From NCBI GenBank assembly GCA_017994055.1, contig JAGOLL010000024.1, forward strand, positions 1-32,823: a stretch of DNA of 32,823 nucleotides. The letters run 5' to 3'. How positions within the stretch are numbered: position 1 is the stretch's first letter; each line of letters opens with the position of its first letter. The stretch is from Methanothrix sp. (GTDB lineage: Archaea > Halobacteriota > Methanosarcinia > Methanotrichales > Methanotrichaceae). Under the pieces are notes generated by a model. That model searched no databases and had not been told where the DNA came from. It saw nothing but the letters and a program-made list of their open reading frames with translations. Positions 23,119 to 30,411 of the stretch are shown here, piece after piece. Both the position numbers and the translations under genes were made by a program.

Positions 23119-24528
23119 ATGTCAATAAAATGTAAAAAATCCCTGATATCGGGGTCTGTCACATTTTTTGTTATCTTAAGTTCTGTCTTCTTTATTTGCA
23201 CGTCCTCTGCTTTATCTCAGGAGGCTCTGGCCCCTGATTTTCAGACAGTGGACCTGGATGGGAAAAATGTATCTCTCTCCGATTATCGGGGCGAGGTTGT
23301 TCTTCTGCATATCACCAACATCGAGAATCCCCTCTGCCGGGAGTGCGAGCATGCTCTAAATGCCCAGACCAGCCAGCTTTCCCAACTGGCCCAGAAAGAT
23401 CCCGGCATCAAGATCATAACCCTCAATGTCAGGAAAAATCCCTACTCCAAAGACGGCCGATATTGGGCCAAATCTTGGTGGAACATCAATGTCACCTGGC
23501 CCTGGATTGAGGATTATTCTCCCTATCCCCTCACCGGAAAGTACATCGACTACACCACATTGGAGGGAGGCTTTGCCAATCCTACTCTGATCTTGATAGA
23601 CAAAGAAGGAAAGGTGGGTGGTTTGTACCATGTCTATCAACTGGGCAAGGGTGAGATAGACGGCATCCAGAGCGCTGAGAACTTATCCCGCGACCTCGGC
23701 GGCATAGCTCAGGGAGAAGCCACCGGTTTTAAGGGAATAACCTCTCAGAAGGGCGTAAACTACCTGGGCATGTTCCTCCTGGGCATTGTGACCTCGCTGT
23801 CGCCCTGCTCTGTAGCCCTGCTCCTGGCCATGTTCTCCTATGTCATGACTGCTCGCAGGAAGGCGGAGTACCTCAAGAAGTCCGCCTCTGCTTCGAAGGA
23901 GGGCTTCATGATCGGTGTGGCCTTCACCCTGGGCATGGCTGCGGTCTTCTTTGTAGTGGGACTGTTCCTCTCCGACATAGGCGTCTTCATCCGCCAGGCG
24001 CGGTTCTTCGATCTGGCGGCTGGTCTTCTGATGATCATATTGGGCATCAATATAATCAAGCCCATTGGGGAGATCATCGAGCCGGTGCGTTCCCGCCTAT
24101 CCTTTGGCCGGGGCAGCGCTGACGCCCTTGACGGCGAGACTGCTCCGGTGAAGAAGGGCATCATGGAGCGGCTGGTCCACTTCTCCATAGGGCTCTTCCA
24201 GTATTCGGCCTTCATAGGAGCCTTTGCTCTGGGAGTATTCTTCGCCCTGGGCTGGGCCCCCTGCGCCGTATCCCTGGTCTTTCCCGTGCTCATCTGGCTC
24301 GTATCCCAGAATGTGACTGCTCTTGGTGGGGGGATGATGCTCTTTGTCTTCGGAGTCGGGCATGGTGTTCCTGTTATTCCCATAGCCACATTCTCCAGAG
24401 CCGTGGGCGGGCAGATCGGCGAGAAGTACATGGCGGCGGGAAAATATGTCACCAAGATCTTCGGCCTTGCGGTGATAGTGATTGGGCTGATTTATGCGGC
24501 GAGGTATCTAGGATACAAAATGTGGTGA
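23119..24528 (+). CDS. Redoxin-CcdA fusion, membrane thiol reductase
   Basis: A 469-residue protein. A signal segment (about 10-35) leads into a TlpA/AhpC-like redoxin domain (PDFQTVDLDGKNVSLSDYRGEVVLLH) with Cys73-Arg-Glu-Cys76. From about residue 210 there is a CcdA/DsbD membrane domain with six helices and the paired motifs SLSPCSVALLLAM and GWAPCAVSLVFP, whose Cys residues relay electrons across the membrane. CcdA-type proteins bring reducing equivalents from cytoplasmic thioredoxin to outside partners. A GTG at 23113 is an alternative start. It forms a two-gene unit with the preceding thioredoxin-like gene. Confidence 0.88.
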   Translation: MSIKCKKSLISGSVTFFVILSSVFFICTSSALSQEALAPDFQTVDLDGKNVSLSDYRGEVVLLHITNIENPLCRECEHALNAQTSQLSQLAQKDPGIKIITLNVRKNPYSKDGRYWAKSWWNINVTWPWIEDYSPYPLTGKYIDYTTLEGGFANPTLILIDKEGKVGGLYHVYQLGKGEIDGIQSAENLSRDLGGIAQGEATGFKGITSQKGVNYLGMFLLGIVTSLSPCSVALLLAMFSYVMTARRKAEYLKKSASASKEGFMIGVAFTLGMAAVFFVVGLFLSDIGVFIRQARFFDLAAGLLMIILGINIIKPIGEIIEPVRSRLSFGRGSADALDGETAPVKKGIMERLVHFSIGLFQYSAFIGAFALGVFFALGWAPCAVSLVFPVLIWLVSQNVTALGGGMMLFVFGVGHGVPVIPIATFSRAVGGQIGEKYMAAGKYVTKIFGLAVIVIGLIYAARYLGYKMW

Positions 24529-24581
24529 GGATAAGGAGGCAAAAACGGCTCAGAGATTTGCTGAAACCAGATTCCTCTGAA

Positions 24582-24869
24582 TTATTTTTTCTGATCCTCC
24601 GCAGCCAGTTCCCTCATTCTCTCCAGACCATCCCTGGCCCTCTGGATGCTATCGCACTGGGAGAGGTCCTTGGGATTGCAGCAGGCCAGAAGGTCCATGG
24701 CCCTGTCCGCCAGCCGGTTGAATCCCGCATCCTCAAGCCGTTCCAGCAGCAGAGCAGCGCGATGGTTGAAATCCCGGCACTCCGAGGATCGGGTTATCTT
24801 CTGGTGCATAATGCAGAGGGCGTCGATCTCATTGAGTATTTCTTTTCTATCCACCTCGCTTTGGGGCAT
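24582..24869 (-). CDS. Uncharacterised helical protein
   Basis: A 95-residue, highly charged, helical protein with four Cys residues (DALCIMH, SSECRDF, DLLACCNPKDL with a CC pair, SQCDSI). No family is recognised. It starts at ATG 24869 and lies on the strand opposite to its neighbours. Codon use in this frame is plausible for the organism and better than in the opposite frames. The CC pair matches a trend among proteins of this island. It could also be a chance frame. Confidence 0.5.
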   Translation of the reverse strand: MPQSEVDRKEILNEIDALCIMHQKITRSSECRDFNHRAALLLERLEDAGFNRLADRAMDLLACCNPKDLSQCDSIQRARDGLERMRELAAEDQKK

Positions 24870-24977
24870 GGTTTACGATAGAAGAGCAAGAGGATTTCAA
24901 TATAACTCCTCCCAAAGATTAAATCAAATTGAGGAGATAGACAGAATTTGCCAATGGCGTTAAAGGAATGATGGTTC

Positions 24978-25229
24978 ATGATTAATGTAATAATAGATCG
25001 AGAGGGCTGCATAAGCTGCGGCCAGTGCTGGGAGACCTGCCCGGATTTCTTTGCGGAGAATGCAGAAGATGGATGGAGCCAGGTGGCAGCAAAGTTCAGG
25101 ATTGCAGGAAAGCTGAACGAGGGCGTGGTTTTCGAGGAGCTTGAGGAATGCGTTAAGAAAGCTGCAGAGGACTGCCCGGCTCAGGTAATCCATATCGGCC
25201 CTCCTGCTGTGGGATTCGATCCGGTTTAG
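24978..25229 (+). CDS. Small 4Fe-4S ferredoxin
   Basis: An 83-residue ferredoxin: DREGCISCGQCWETCPDFF gives the C-x2-C-x2-C-x3-CP motif, and a distant AAEDCPAQVIHI supplies the partner Cys-Pro. This is the arrangement of single-cluster archaeal/clostridial ferredoxins, so one [4Fe-4S] cluster is expected. The ATG has an AAAGGAATG ribosome site. The nearby gene for arsenate reductase suggests, but does not prove, that it supplies electrons for arsenic metabolism, for example through a ferredoxin-thioredoxin reductase. Confidence 0.87.
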   Translation: MINVIIDREGCISCGQCWETCPDFFAENAEDGWSQVAAKFRIAGKLNEGVVFEELEECVKKAAEDCPAQVIHIGPPAVGFDPV

Positions 25230-25302
25230 TCTATCTTTTTGAATGAGAGCAATCACGATACAGGTCTATTAAGACAATCATAAGAACGGAGATGATCCCG
25301 GG

Positions 25303-25755
25303 ATGACAGACCAGCAAAAAAAGAAGGTTCTCTTTCTATGCACCCACAACTCAGCCCGCTCTCAGATGGCAGAGGGACTCCTCCGAGTCATGCATGGAGA
25401 GGAATACGAGGCCTACAGCGCCGGGGTTGCTGCCACATCGGTCGATCCCCGCGCCGTTCTGGTGATGAAGGAGATGGGCATTGACATCTCAGGCCAGCAC
25501 TCAAAGACCTCTTCTGAGTTTGGGGATACCATATTCGATCTGGCGGTCACAGTCTGCGACCGGGCCAGACAGGCCTGCCCCATCTGCAGCACCAGGCTTG
25601 AGCTTTCCAGCAGCTTGCCCAAGGCCAGAGAGGTCATTCACAGGAGCTTTCAGGATCCTGCCGCAGCCTCGGGATCGTGGGAAGAGCAGCTGCTGGTCTT
25701 TCGGCGAGTGAGAGATGAGATAAAGGACTGGATAGCTCAAACTTTTGGGACTTGA
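25303..25755 (+). CDS. arsC: Thioredoxin-type arsenate reductase ArsC
   Basis: A 150-residue member of the low-molecular-weight phosphatase-like ArsC family. The anion-binding loop is Cys13-THNSA-Arg19-S, and the resolving cysteines are Cys85 and Cys92 in TVCDRARQACP. The 13/85/92 spacing matches the Cys10/82/89 triad of Staphylococcus aureus ArsC, offset by three. It reduces arsenate to arsenite and is regenerated by thioredoxin. A further Cys95 is present. It starts at an ATG with a GGAGATGA ribosome site. Confidence 0.92.
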   Translation: MTDQQKKKVLFLCTHNSARSQMAEGLLRVMHGEEYEAYSAGVAATSVDPRAVLVMKEMGIDISGQHSKTSSEFGDTIFDLAVTVCDRARQACPICSTRLELSSSLPKAREVIHRSFQDPAAASGSWEEQLLVFRRVRDEIKDWIAQTFGT

Positions 25756-25806
25756 TTCCAAGGTATCTTTCTGCTCCTCGACGTCAGTCCCGTTCTTATT
25801 CGATGT

Positions 25807-26706
25807 CTATATTGCCATCAAATTGGCCAGAGATCCAGCTGCCACTGCTATGGTAAAGATGGTGAGCACAAAAGCAGCAAGCATCTTCTTCTCGAATATG
25901 GCAGACAGAAGCGTCAGCTCCGGGATGCTGGCTCCGGCCCCGCCTATGACCAGCGCCAGCACGGCACCTACGCTCATGCCTTTTTCTATGAGTGCCATGC
26001 CGATGGGGATCATGGTCTCCGCCCGGATATAGATGGGAATGCCGATTATTGCGGCCACAGGAATCGCCAGGGGATTCTCTGGACCTGCCAGGCGGGAGAT
26101 GATCTCCGTTGGAACGAATCCATGAATGAATGCACCAATGCCTGCGCCAATAAGGAGATAGGGCATGAGCTGGCGGAACAGGCTGATAGCGAATCCTGCA
26201 GAGCGCTGTATCCTCGATCTCGCATCTGCTTCCAGCTGGCAGTCACAGCAGCTTCGTACCGCGGCCACTGGTTTCACCTGATCAGAGAATCCAAGACCAT
26301 CGAGCAGAAGGCCGATGGCAACTGCGCCAACGAAGGTGACGGCAAAGTAGAGCGCAGTTGTCTTCCATCCCATCAGAATGATGAACAAGGATATTATCAC
26401 CGGATTGAGCAGGGGGGAGGCAAATAGGAATGCCATTGCAGATGCGAAGGGCACGCCGGCATTGAGCATTCCCAGGAGAAGGGGGATGGTGGAGCAGGAG
26501 CAGAAGGGCGTAAGAGCACCAAAGCCGGCACCAAGAATGCTGCCCAGAATTTTGTGCCGCCCGCCTAAAGCTCTCTTAATGGTCTCATCCGATACATACT
26601 CCTGGATCAGTCCCACGAGAAAGGTTATGCCTATGAATAATATTATCAGCTCTGCTGCAATTTCCACGAAGAAATTCATAGCTACCGCTAAATTATTCCA
26701 GAACAT
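25807..26706 (-). CDS. arsP: ArsP/DUF318 permease, probable organoarsenical exporter
   Basis: A 299-residue membrane protein with about eight helices and the hallmark TPFCSCSTIPLLLG motif near residue 66. The repeated second-half pattern IPIYIRAETMIPIG and GGAGASIPELTLLSAIF matches the DUF318/ArsP permease family. Characterised ArsP members export trivalent methylarsenite. The central cytoplasmic loop has an extra RSCCDCQLE cluster likely to bind soft metals. The ATG has an AAAGGAGA ribosome site and follows arsR by 24 bases. An ArsM enzyme is encoded in the same island, which fits methylarsenite export. Confidence 0.87.
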   Translation of the reverse strand: MFWNNLAVAMNFFVEIAAELIILFIGITFLVGLIQEYVSDETIKRALGGRHKILGSILGAGFGALTPFCSCSTIPLLLGMLNAGVPFASAMAFLFASPLLNPVIISLFIILMGWKTTALYFAVTFVGAVAIGLLLDGLGFSDQVKPVAAVRSCCDCQLEADARSRIQRSAGFAISLFRQLMPYLLIGAGIGAFIHGFVPTEIISRLAGPENPLAIPVAAIIGIPIYIRAETMIPIGMALIEKGMSVGAVLALVIGGAGASIPELTLLSAIFEKKMLAAFVLTIFTIAVAAGSLANLMAI

Positions 26707-26730
26707 TCGAAATCTCCTTTAAAATTTTAA

Positions 26731-27165
26731 TTATTTTTTCTTCAGTGCCCCTGCCTGCTTGAGAATCTCATTGACTGCCCCGTCCGCAAGCCGGTAATAT
26801 GACCACTTGCCGTCCCTGCGTTCTTTGACCAGTCCCGCTTCTCTCAGTATTGACAAATGATGTGAGGTGGTGGATTGAGGCTTTTTAAGAGCGGTCATGA
26901 TCTCACAGACGCAGAGCTCTCCTTCTTTGAGAAGCTTCAGAATCCGAAGACGACATGGATCAGATGCAGCCTTGAATACCTCAACCTCTCCTTCCGGCCC
27001 TTCCATATCGATCGTCTTCATCAAAGAGATGAGCTTCCTTGTCCTGGAGCGGGCTTTGTCCGGATCGCCTATTAGCCTCGACAGGCTGGATATTACATCC
27101 TCATCGGCATTTGCATCCACAGCGACTTCATTATTCATCGATGACTGATTTGTTATATATTTCAC
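26731..27165 (-). CDS. arsR: ArsR-family arsenic-responsive repressor
   Basis: A 144-residue ArsR protein with VEVFKAASDPCRLRILKLLKEGELCVCEIMTALKKPQSTTSHHLSILREAGLVKERRDGKWSYYRL. ELCVCE carries the C-x-C metalloid site, and the ADPCRL-type Cys is also present. It starts at GTG 27165; an ATG nine codons downstream (27138) lacks a ribosome site. It lies in the middle of a minus-strand unit with the CCC-motif protein upstream and arsP downstream. It strongly resembles the regulator at 21354. Confidence 0.91.
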   Translation of the reverse strand: MKYITNQSSMNNEVAVDANADEDVISSLSRLIGDPDKARSRTRKLISLMKTIDMEGPEGEVEVFKAASDPCRLRILKLLKEGELCVCEIMTALKKPQSTTSHHLSILREAGLVKERRDGKWSYYRLADGAVNEILKQAGALKKK

Positions 27166-27202
27166 CTACCGAATACTGTTTGCCAGCTTTAATGCCAATA
27201 CC

Positions 27203-27493
27203 CTATTTCGTTCTGGCCTCGTAGTACCTCTGATACTCAGTCAAAAAGGCTTTTTTGTACATCTCTTCCGCACCCTCTGCGATGAAGTTGAGCCTCTTCA
27301 GTTCCTCCACCAGTTCGTCTCCGACAGCATCATCCGGCTTCTTACCCTTTTTGAAGTATTCCTTAAAGGTCTCGTCCAGTCCCATAATTCCCGTGCTGCG
27401 TCCGCCGACATTGATCTTCCGCAGACCGACGATACGTGTTCCGCAGCAGCATCCAGATCCGCTGTCTTTTTTTCCGAATATCTTATCTAACAT
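27203..27493 (-). CDS. Uncharacterised CCC-motif protein
   Basis: A 96-residue protein that starts MLDKIFGKKD and has a vicinal cysteine run GSGCCCGTRIV. It then has RKINVGGRSTGIMGLDETFKEYFKKGKKPDDAV and a helical EGAEEMYKKAFLTEYQRYYE end. It recalls a small-protein family of methanogens, but I know of no function. It heads the arsR-arsP unit, 37 bases before arsR, with a TATA-like element close to its start, so the leader is short. A paralogue that has lost the CCC motif is encoded at 32084. A metalloid-binding or delivery role is inferred only from the Cys run and context. Confidence 0.78.
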   Translation of the reverse strand: MLDKIFGKKDSGSGCCCGTRIVGLRKINVGGRSTGIMGLDETFKEYFKKGKKPDDAVGDELVEELKRLNFIAEGAEEMYKKAFLTEYQRYYEARTK

Positions 27494-27539
27494 TGCAATC
27501 GAAGAACGTATCAAGATTTATTGATATATAATACTTATG

Positions 27540-27554
27540 GCTTATTGCATAAGC
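27540..27554. promoter_or_regulatory. Candidate operator of the arsR-arsP unit
   Basis: GCTTATTGCATAAGC is a perfect 6-base inverted repeat with a 3-base spacer. It lies 47 bases upstream of the CCC-motif gene and just upstream of its probable TATA box (TATTATATATC on the reverse strand, about 27523-27533). Confidence 0.45.
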
Positions 27555-27692
27555 TCTAAATCTACTGAGATTGTTAAGGATATTTTCACGCAGACAGGGA
27601 TAGACATTAAAATACATATCAATGCATTCGAATATATATTTGATCCTTAAACAGATCATAGAAAAACACTCAAAATCATCCTAATCTAATAC

Positions 27693-27708
27693 ATCTGATT
27701 TATCAGAT
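27693..27708. promoter_or_regulatory. Palindrome upstream of the AbrB-like gene
   Basis: ATCTGATTTATCAGAT is a perfect palindrome of 16 bases, centred about 35 bases upstream of the ATG at 27736. The TATA-like CTTAAATTC follows it, so transcription could be leaderless. It is a candidate site for autoregulation or for an ArsR protein. Confidence 0.45.
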
Positions 27709-27735
27709 AACCTTAAATTCTCAGCGATTGCATCA

Positions 27736-28029
27736 ATGGCTCGAGGCAAAAACTTGAATGACGATACTGAGAGGCAGCCCTGCTGCCTGCCAGGTGCAAT
27801 GAGCAGCTGCAAAGTGGAATCCATAGTAGGCATAGATGAGCGCGGCCAGATGGTCCTTCCCAAGGACATCAGAGAAAGGGCAAAGATAGCTGCGGGGGAT
27901 AAGCTGGCCGTGGTCAGCATGGAAAAGGACGGCAAGATCTGCTGCCTTTCTTTGATTAAAGTAGAAGAGCTGGAGGGCATGGTAAAGTCAGTTCTTGGTC
28001 CAGTTATGGAAGAAGTCTTTAAGAGATAA
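27736..28029 (+). CDS. AbrB/SpoVT-like protein of the HgcAB-associated type
   Basis: A 97-residue protein with an N-terminal Cys segment (RQPCCLPG, then SSCKVESIV). The swapped-hairpin AbrB DNA-binding pattern DERGQMVLPKDIRERAKIAAGDKLAVVS follows, then KICCLSLIKVEELEGMV and a C-terminal helix. From memory, this pattern belongs to a family named for its association with the mercury-methylation genes hgcAB. No hgcAB is present here; arsM is downstream. The Cys pairs could sense a soft metal. It leads the plus-strand unit that ends in arsM. The start is the first ATG, with no clear ribosome site (leaderless). Confidence 0.83.
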   Translation: MARGKNLNDDTERQPCCLPGAMSSCKVESIVGIDERGQMVLPKDIRERAKIAAGDKLAVVSMEKDGKICCLSLIKVEELEGMVKSVLGPVMEEVFKR

Positions 28030-28130
28030 TCCTAATTAAAAGAGAAGCAAAGAACATCCCTAACCACAATCTCAAGAGACTTCGAGCATGATGGAGACCA
28101 CTAATGCTACAATTCAGGATGTGAGACTTG

Positions 28131-28751
28131 ATGGATGACAAGATAGAAACTTCAAATGCCAACGGGGCGAAATGCGCATCAGTATGCGATTCCGGGTGCT
28201 GTTGCAGCTCGAAAGGGATCAGCAAGAAGTGGAAGATGGTAGTTTGTCTGATTGTCGCCATCGCTGCGGCGATTGTTTTAGCGAACAGCATATTGCAGAA
28301 AGCTGAAGCTCAAAACGATCCGGCTGGGAATTCATCCAATATGTCGCTATGGGATGAACCGGTTGCATCGCTTGCCTCTCTCAATCAAGTTGCCTCTCAG
28401 AAGGATGTATTTTTATATCTACCTTCAATTGGCCAGGGACCGGATGATACAGTTAAGGCAGAGATAGAATCGACTGCGATCAAGGCGCAGTCTCAAGGGC
28501 AATCAATAGCATTTTTTGCATTGGATGAAGGCTCAGAGGATTATGGCCAATTAACCGGCCAGGTGCCGCCTCCATTCGTCTTGGTAATAGCCAAAGGCAG
28601 CACCTTGAGTGCTGTTCCATCCAATATTACCGAGGAGACGGGCATGAGCATTGTATCTGATATCTCAGAAGAGAATCTATTATATGCCCTTGTGGCTGCT
28701 TCTCGCCCTGCTGTCGCATGTTGCTCGCTGCCGTCAACCAAGTGCTGCTAA
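28131..28751 (+). CDS. Membrane-anchored protein with Cys-rich ends
   Basis: A 206-residue protein. The N-terminal cytoplasmic segment has Cys15, Cys19 and a CCC run at 23-25. One membrane helix follows at about 37-55. The outer domain (~75-185) has VFLYLPSIGQGPD and QSIAFFALDEGSEDYG, resembling a thioredoxin-like fold without CxxC. The tail reads VACCSLPSTKCC, with two CC pairs at the end. No known family is recognised. Being between the AbrB-like gene and a CcdA-like gene, it may be a thiol substrate of CcdA or a metalloid carrier. The ATG at 28131 is used; TTG 28128 is an alternative. Confidence 0.75.
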   Translation: MDDKIETSNANGAKCASVCDSGCCCSSKGISKKWKMVVCLIVAIAAAIVLANSILQKAEAQNDPAGNSSNMSLWDEPVASLASLNQVASQKDVFLYLPSIGQGPDDTVKAEIESTAIKAQSQGQSIAFFALDEGSEDYGQLTGQVPPPFVLVIAKGSTLSAVPSNITEETGMSIVSDISEENLLYALVAASRPAVACCSLPSTKCC

Positions 28752-28764
28752 TCAAGGAGAATAC

Positions 28765-29481
28765 ATGGATCTGATCTTCCAGCTTTCTGAATGGGCCAGG
28801 ACAATGCTCTCAATGGCAGGTACGAGCCAGGTAACCCTTCCCTTTGCGTTTCTTTTAGGCCTGGCCAGCGCCGTGGCAAGCACATGTTGTGCGCTTCCGG
28901 TATTTGGTGCCGTCGTGGGATATGCCGGAATGCGTGAGTCCATGGACAGACGCTCGAATATGATGGCAGCTATGTTCTTCATGATAGGTGTGATCATATC
29001 TCTGCTGATTATAGGAAGCGTTGCTGGTTTTATCGGGCAGGTGGCCCAAACCGTCCTGGGAAGCTACTGGAAGATCTTTGCAGGGATTGTTGCGATCATT
29101 GCGGGCCTTGGTGCTCTCAATCTCCTCCCCTTCAGTATTCCAGGAAGAAAGAGCAGAGCACTTGAGAGCAGAAAAAAGGGATTTCTGGAAGCGGCGATGA
29201 TTGGGCTGGTCATGGGTGGCGCTATAAGCGTATGCTCGCTGGGCTGCAATCCGGGAATCCTGATCATACTTGGCGTAGCCATACTGCAGGGATACACTCT
29301 TTGGATGTATGGCATCTTGAGCGCCTACGCCATCGGATTCAGCCTGCCTCTGGCTGGGCTCATGCTGGGAGTCTCTCTAGGAAGGTCGGCTATCGGATTT
29401 AAGGAGGCAGATAAAGCGATCCGGCTCTTGGCAGGGATCGTGTTTATTGGTGTGGGATTATATTTCCTTGGTACATTTTGA
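28765..29481 (+). CDS. CcdA-like thiol-electron transporter
   Basis: A 238-residue membrane protein with six helices. The first CcdA half has the motif ASTCCALPVFGAVVGYAG, with Cys41-Cys42. The second half has SVCSLGCNPGILIILG, with Cys157 and Cys161. These match the paired Cys sites of CcdA, which carry electrons from cytoplasmic thioredoxin to outside proteins, but here each site has two Cys. The ATG at 28765 has an AAGGAGA ribosome site. Frame further upstream overlaps the preceding gene and is rejected. It lies 14 bases after the Cys-tailed gene and 31 before arsM. Confidence 0.85.
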   Translation: MDLIFQLSEWARTMLSMAGTSQVTLPFAFLLGLASAVASTCCALPVFGAVVGYAGMRESMDRRSNMMAAMFFMIGVIISLLIIGSVAGFIGQVAQTVLGSYWKIFAGIVAIIAGLGALNLLPFSIPGRKSRALESRKKGFLEAAMIGLVMGGAISVCSLGCNPGILIILGVAILQGYTLWMYGILSAYAIGFSLPLAGLMLGVSLGRSAIGFKEADKAIRLLAGIVFIGVGLYFLGTF

Positions 29482-29512
29482 TAGCTGAGATTAAATTAAA
29501 GGAGATCTAGTC

Positions 29513-30367
29513 ATGAAGGATTCTGAATTAAAAGTACTGGTTAAGAAGAGCTATGGAAACATAGCAAAAAAGGGAGGCTCGTGCTGCCCCTCGAAAAGCT
29601 CGTGCTGCGGGGCTGCACCAGCAGAAGATGTCAGCAAGAGTATCGGCTATACCGAGGATGACCTGGAGGCCGTGCCCTCGGGGGCCAACCTGGGCCTCGG
29701 CTGCGGAAATCCTATTGCTCTGGCGTCGATTAAAGAGGGCGAGACTGTTCTCGATCTGGGATCAGGAGCTGGATTTGACAGCTTCCTGGCAGCAGGAAAG
29801 GTTGGGCCAAAAGGGAGAGTCATTGGAGTTGATATGACTCCCGAGATGATCGAGAAGGCCAAAGAAAACGCCTCCAAAGGCAATTTCAGCAATGTGGAGT
29901 TCAGATTGGGAGAGCTAGAGAATCTTCCTGTTGCAGACGACAGCGTTGATGTCATCATATCCAACTGCGTGGTCAACCTGGTGCCAGACAAGAAGACGGC
30001 TTTTAAGGAGGCCTTTAGGGTGCTTAAGCCAGGAGGCAGGCTGATGGTTTCGGATATAGTCCTTAAGAGGGCGCTACCCGATTTTGTAATGAAATCGATT
30101 GATGCTTATGTAGGCTGCATTTCCGGGGCTGCTCTGAAGGAGATCTATTTGGAGGCAATCAAATCGGCCGGATTCGATGATGTCACTGTGATCGACGAAT
30201 CTATCTTCCCGCTTGATTTTATGGCTGAAGATCCTGCAGGCCAGGCAATAGCCCGGAATCTTGAGGAAGGCGCAGAAGGCATCAATAAACTAGAAAATTT
30301 GGTATCCAGCATAAAGGTCCGTGCCATCAAGCCAAAGCCTATAGAAGGATTTAATGCCCTGGCATAA
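29513..30367 (+). CDS. arsM: Arsenite S-adenosylmethionine methyltransferase ArsM
   Basis: A 284-residue methyltransferase. The SAM site is VLDLGSGAGFDSFLAAGKVG with GVDMTPEMIEKAK. The three conserved As(III)-binding cysteines are present: Cys64 (LGLGCGNP), Cys152 (ISNCVVNLVPD) and Cys202 (YVGCISGA). An N-terminal segment adds two CC pairs (GGSCCPSKSSCCGA, residues 22-33). ArsM converts arsenite to methylated arsenicals with thiols as reductant. The ATG has an AAAGGAGA ribosome site. It ends the plus-strand unit with the AbrB-like and CcdA-like genes. The partner exporter for methylarsenite is probably the ArsP of 25807. Confidence 0.94.
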   Translation: MKDSELKVLVKKSYGNIAKKGGSCCPSKSSCCGAAPAEDVSKSIGYTEDDLEAVPSGANLGLGCGNPIALASIKEGETVLDLGSGAGFDSFLAAGKVGPKGRVIGVDMTPEMIEKAKENASKGNFSNVEFRLGELENLPVADDSVDVIISNCVVNLVPDKKTAFKEAFRVLKPGGRLMVSDIVLKRALPDFVMKSIDAYVGCISGAALKEIYLEAIKSAGFDDVTVIDESIFPLDFMAEDPAGQAIARNLEEGAEGINKLENLVSSIKVRAIKPKPIEGFNALA

Positions 30368-30411
30368 TCCTGCTGGGCTAAACTCTTATTTTATAACGGG
30401 GCAAATATATG

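Noticed and set aside
27736..30367. Mercury methylation locus
   Set aside because: Although the AbrB-like protein recalls the HgcAB-associated family, no hgcA or hgcB is seen. The only methyltransferase has the three Cys of ArsM.
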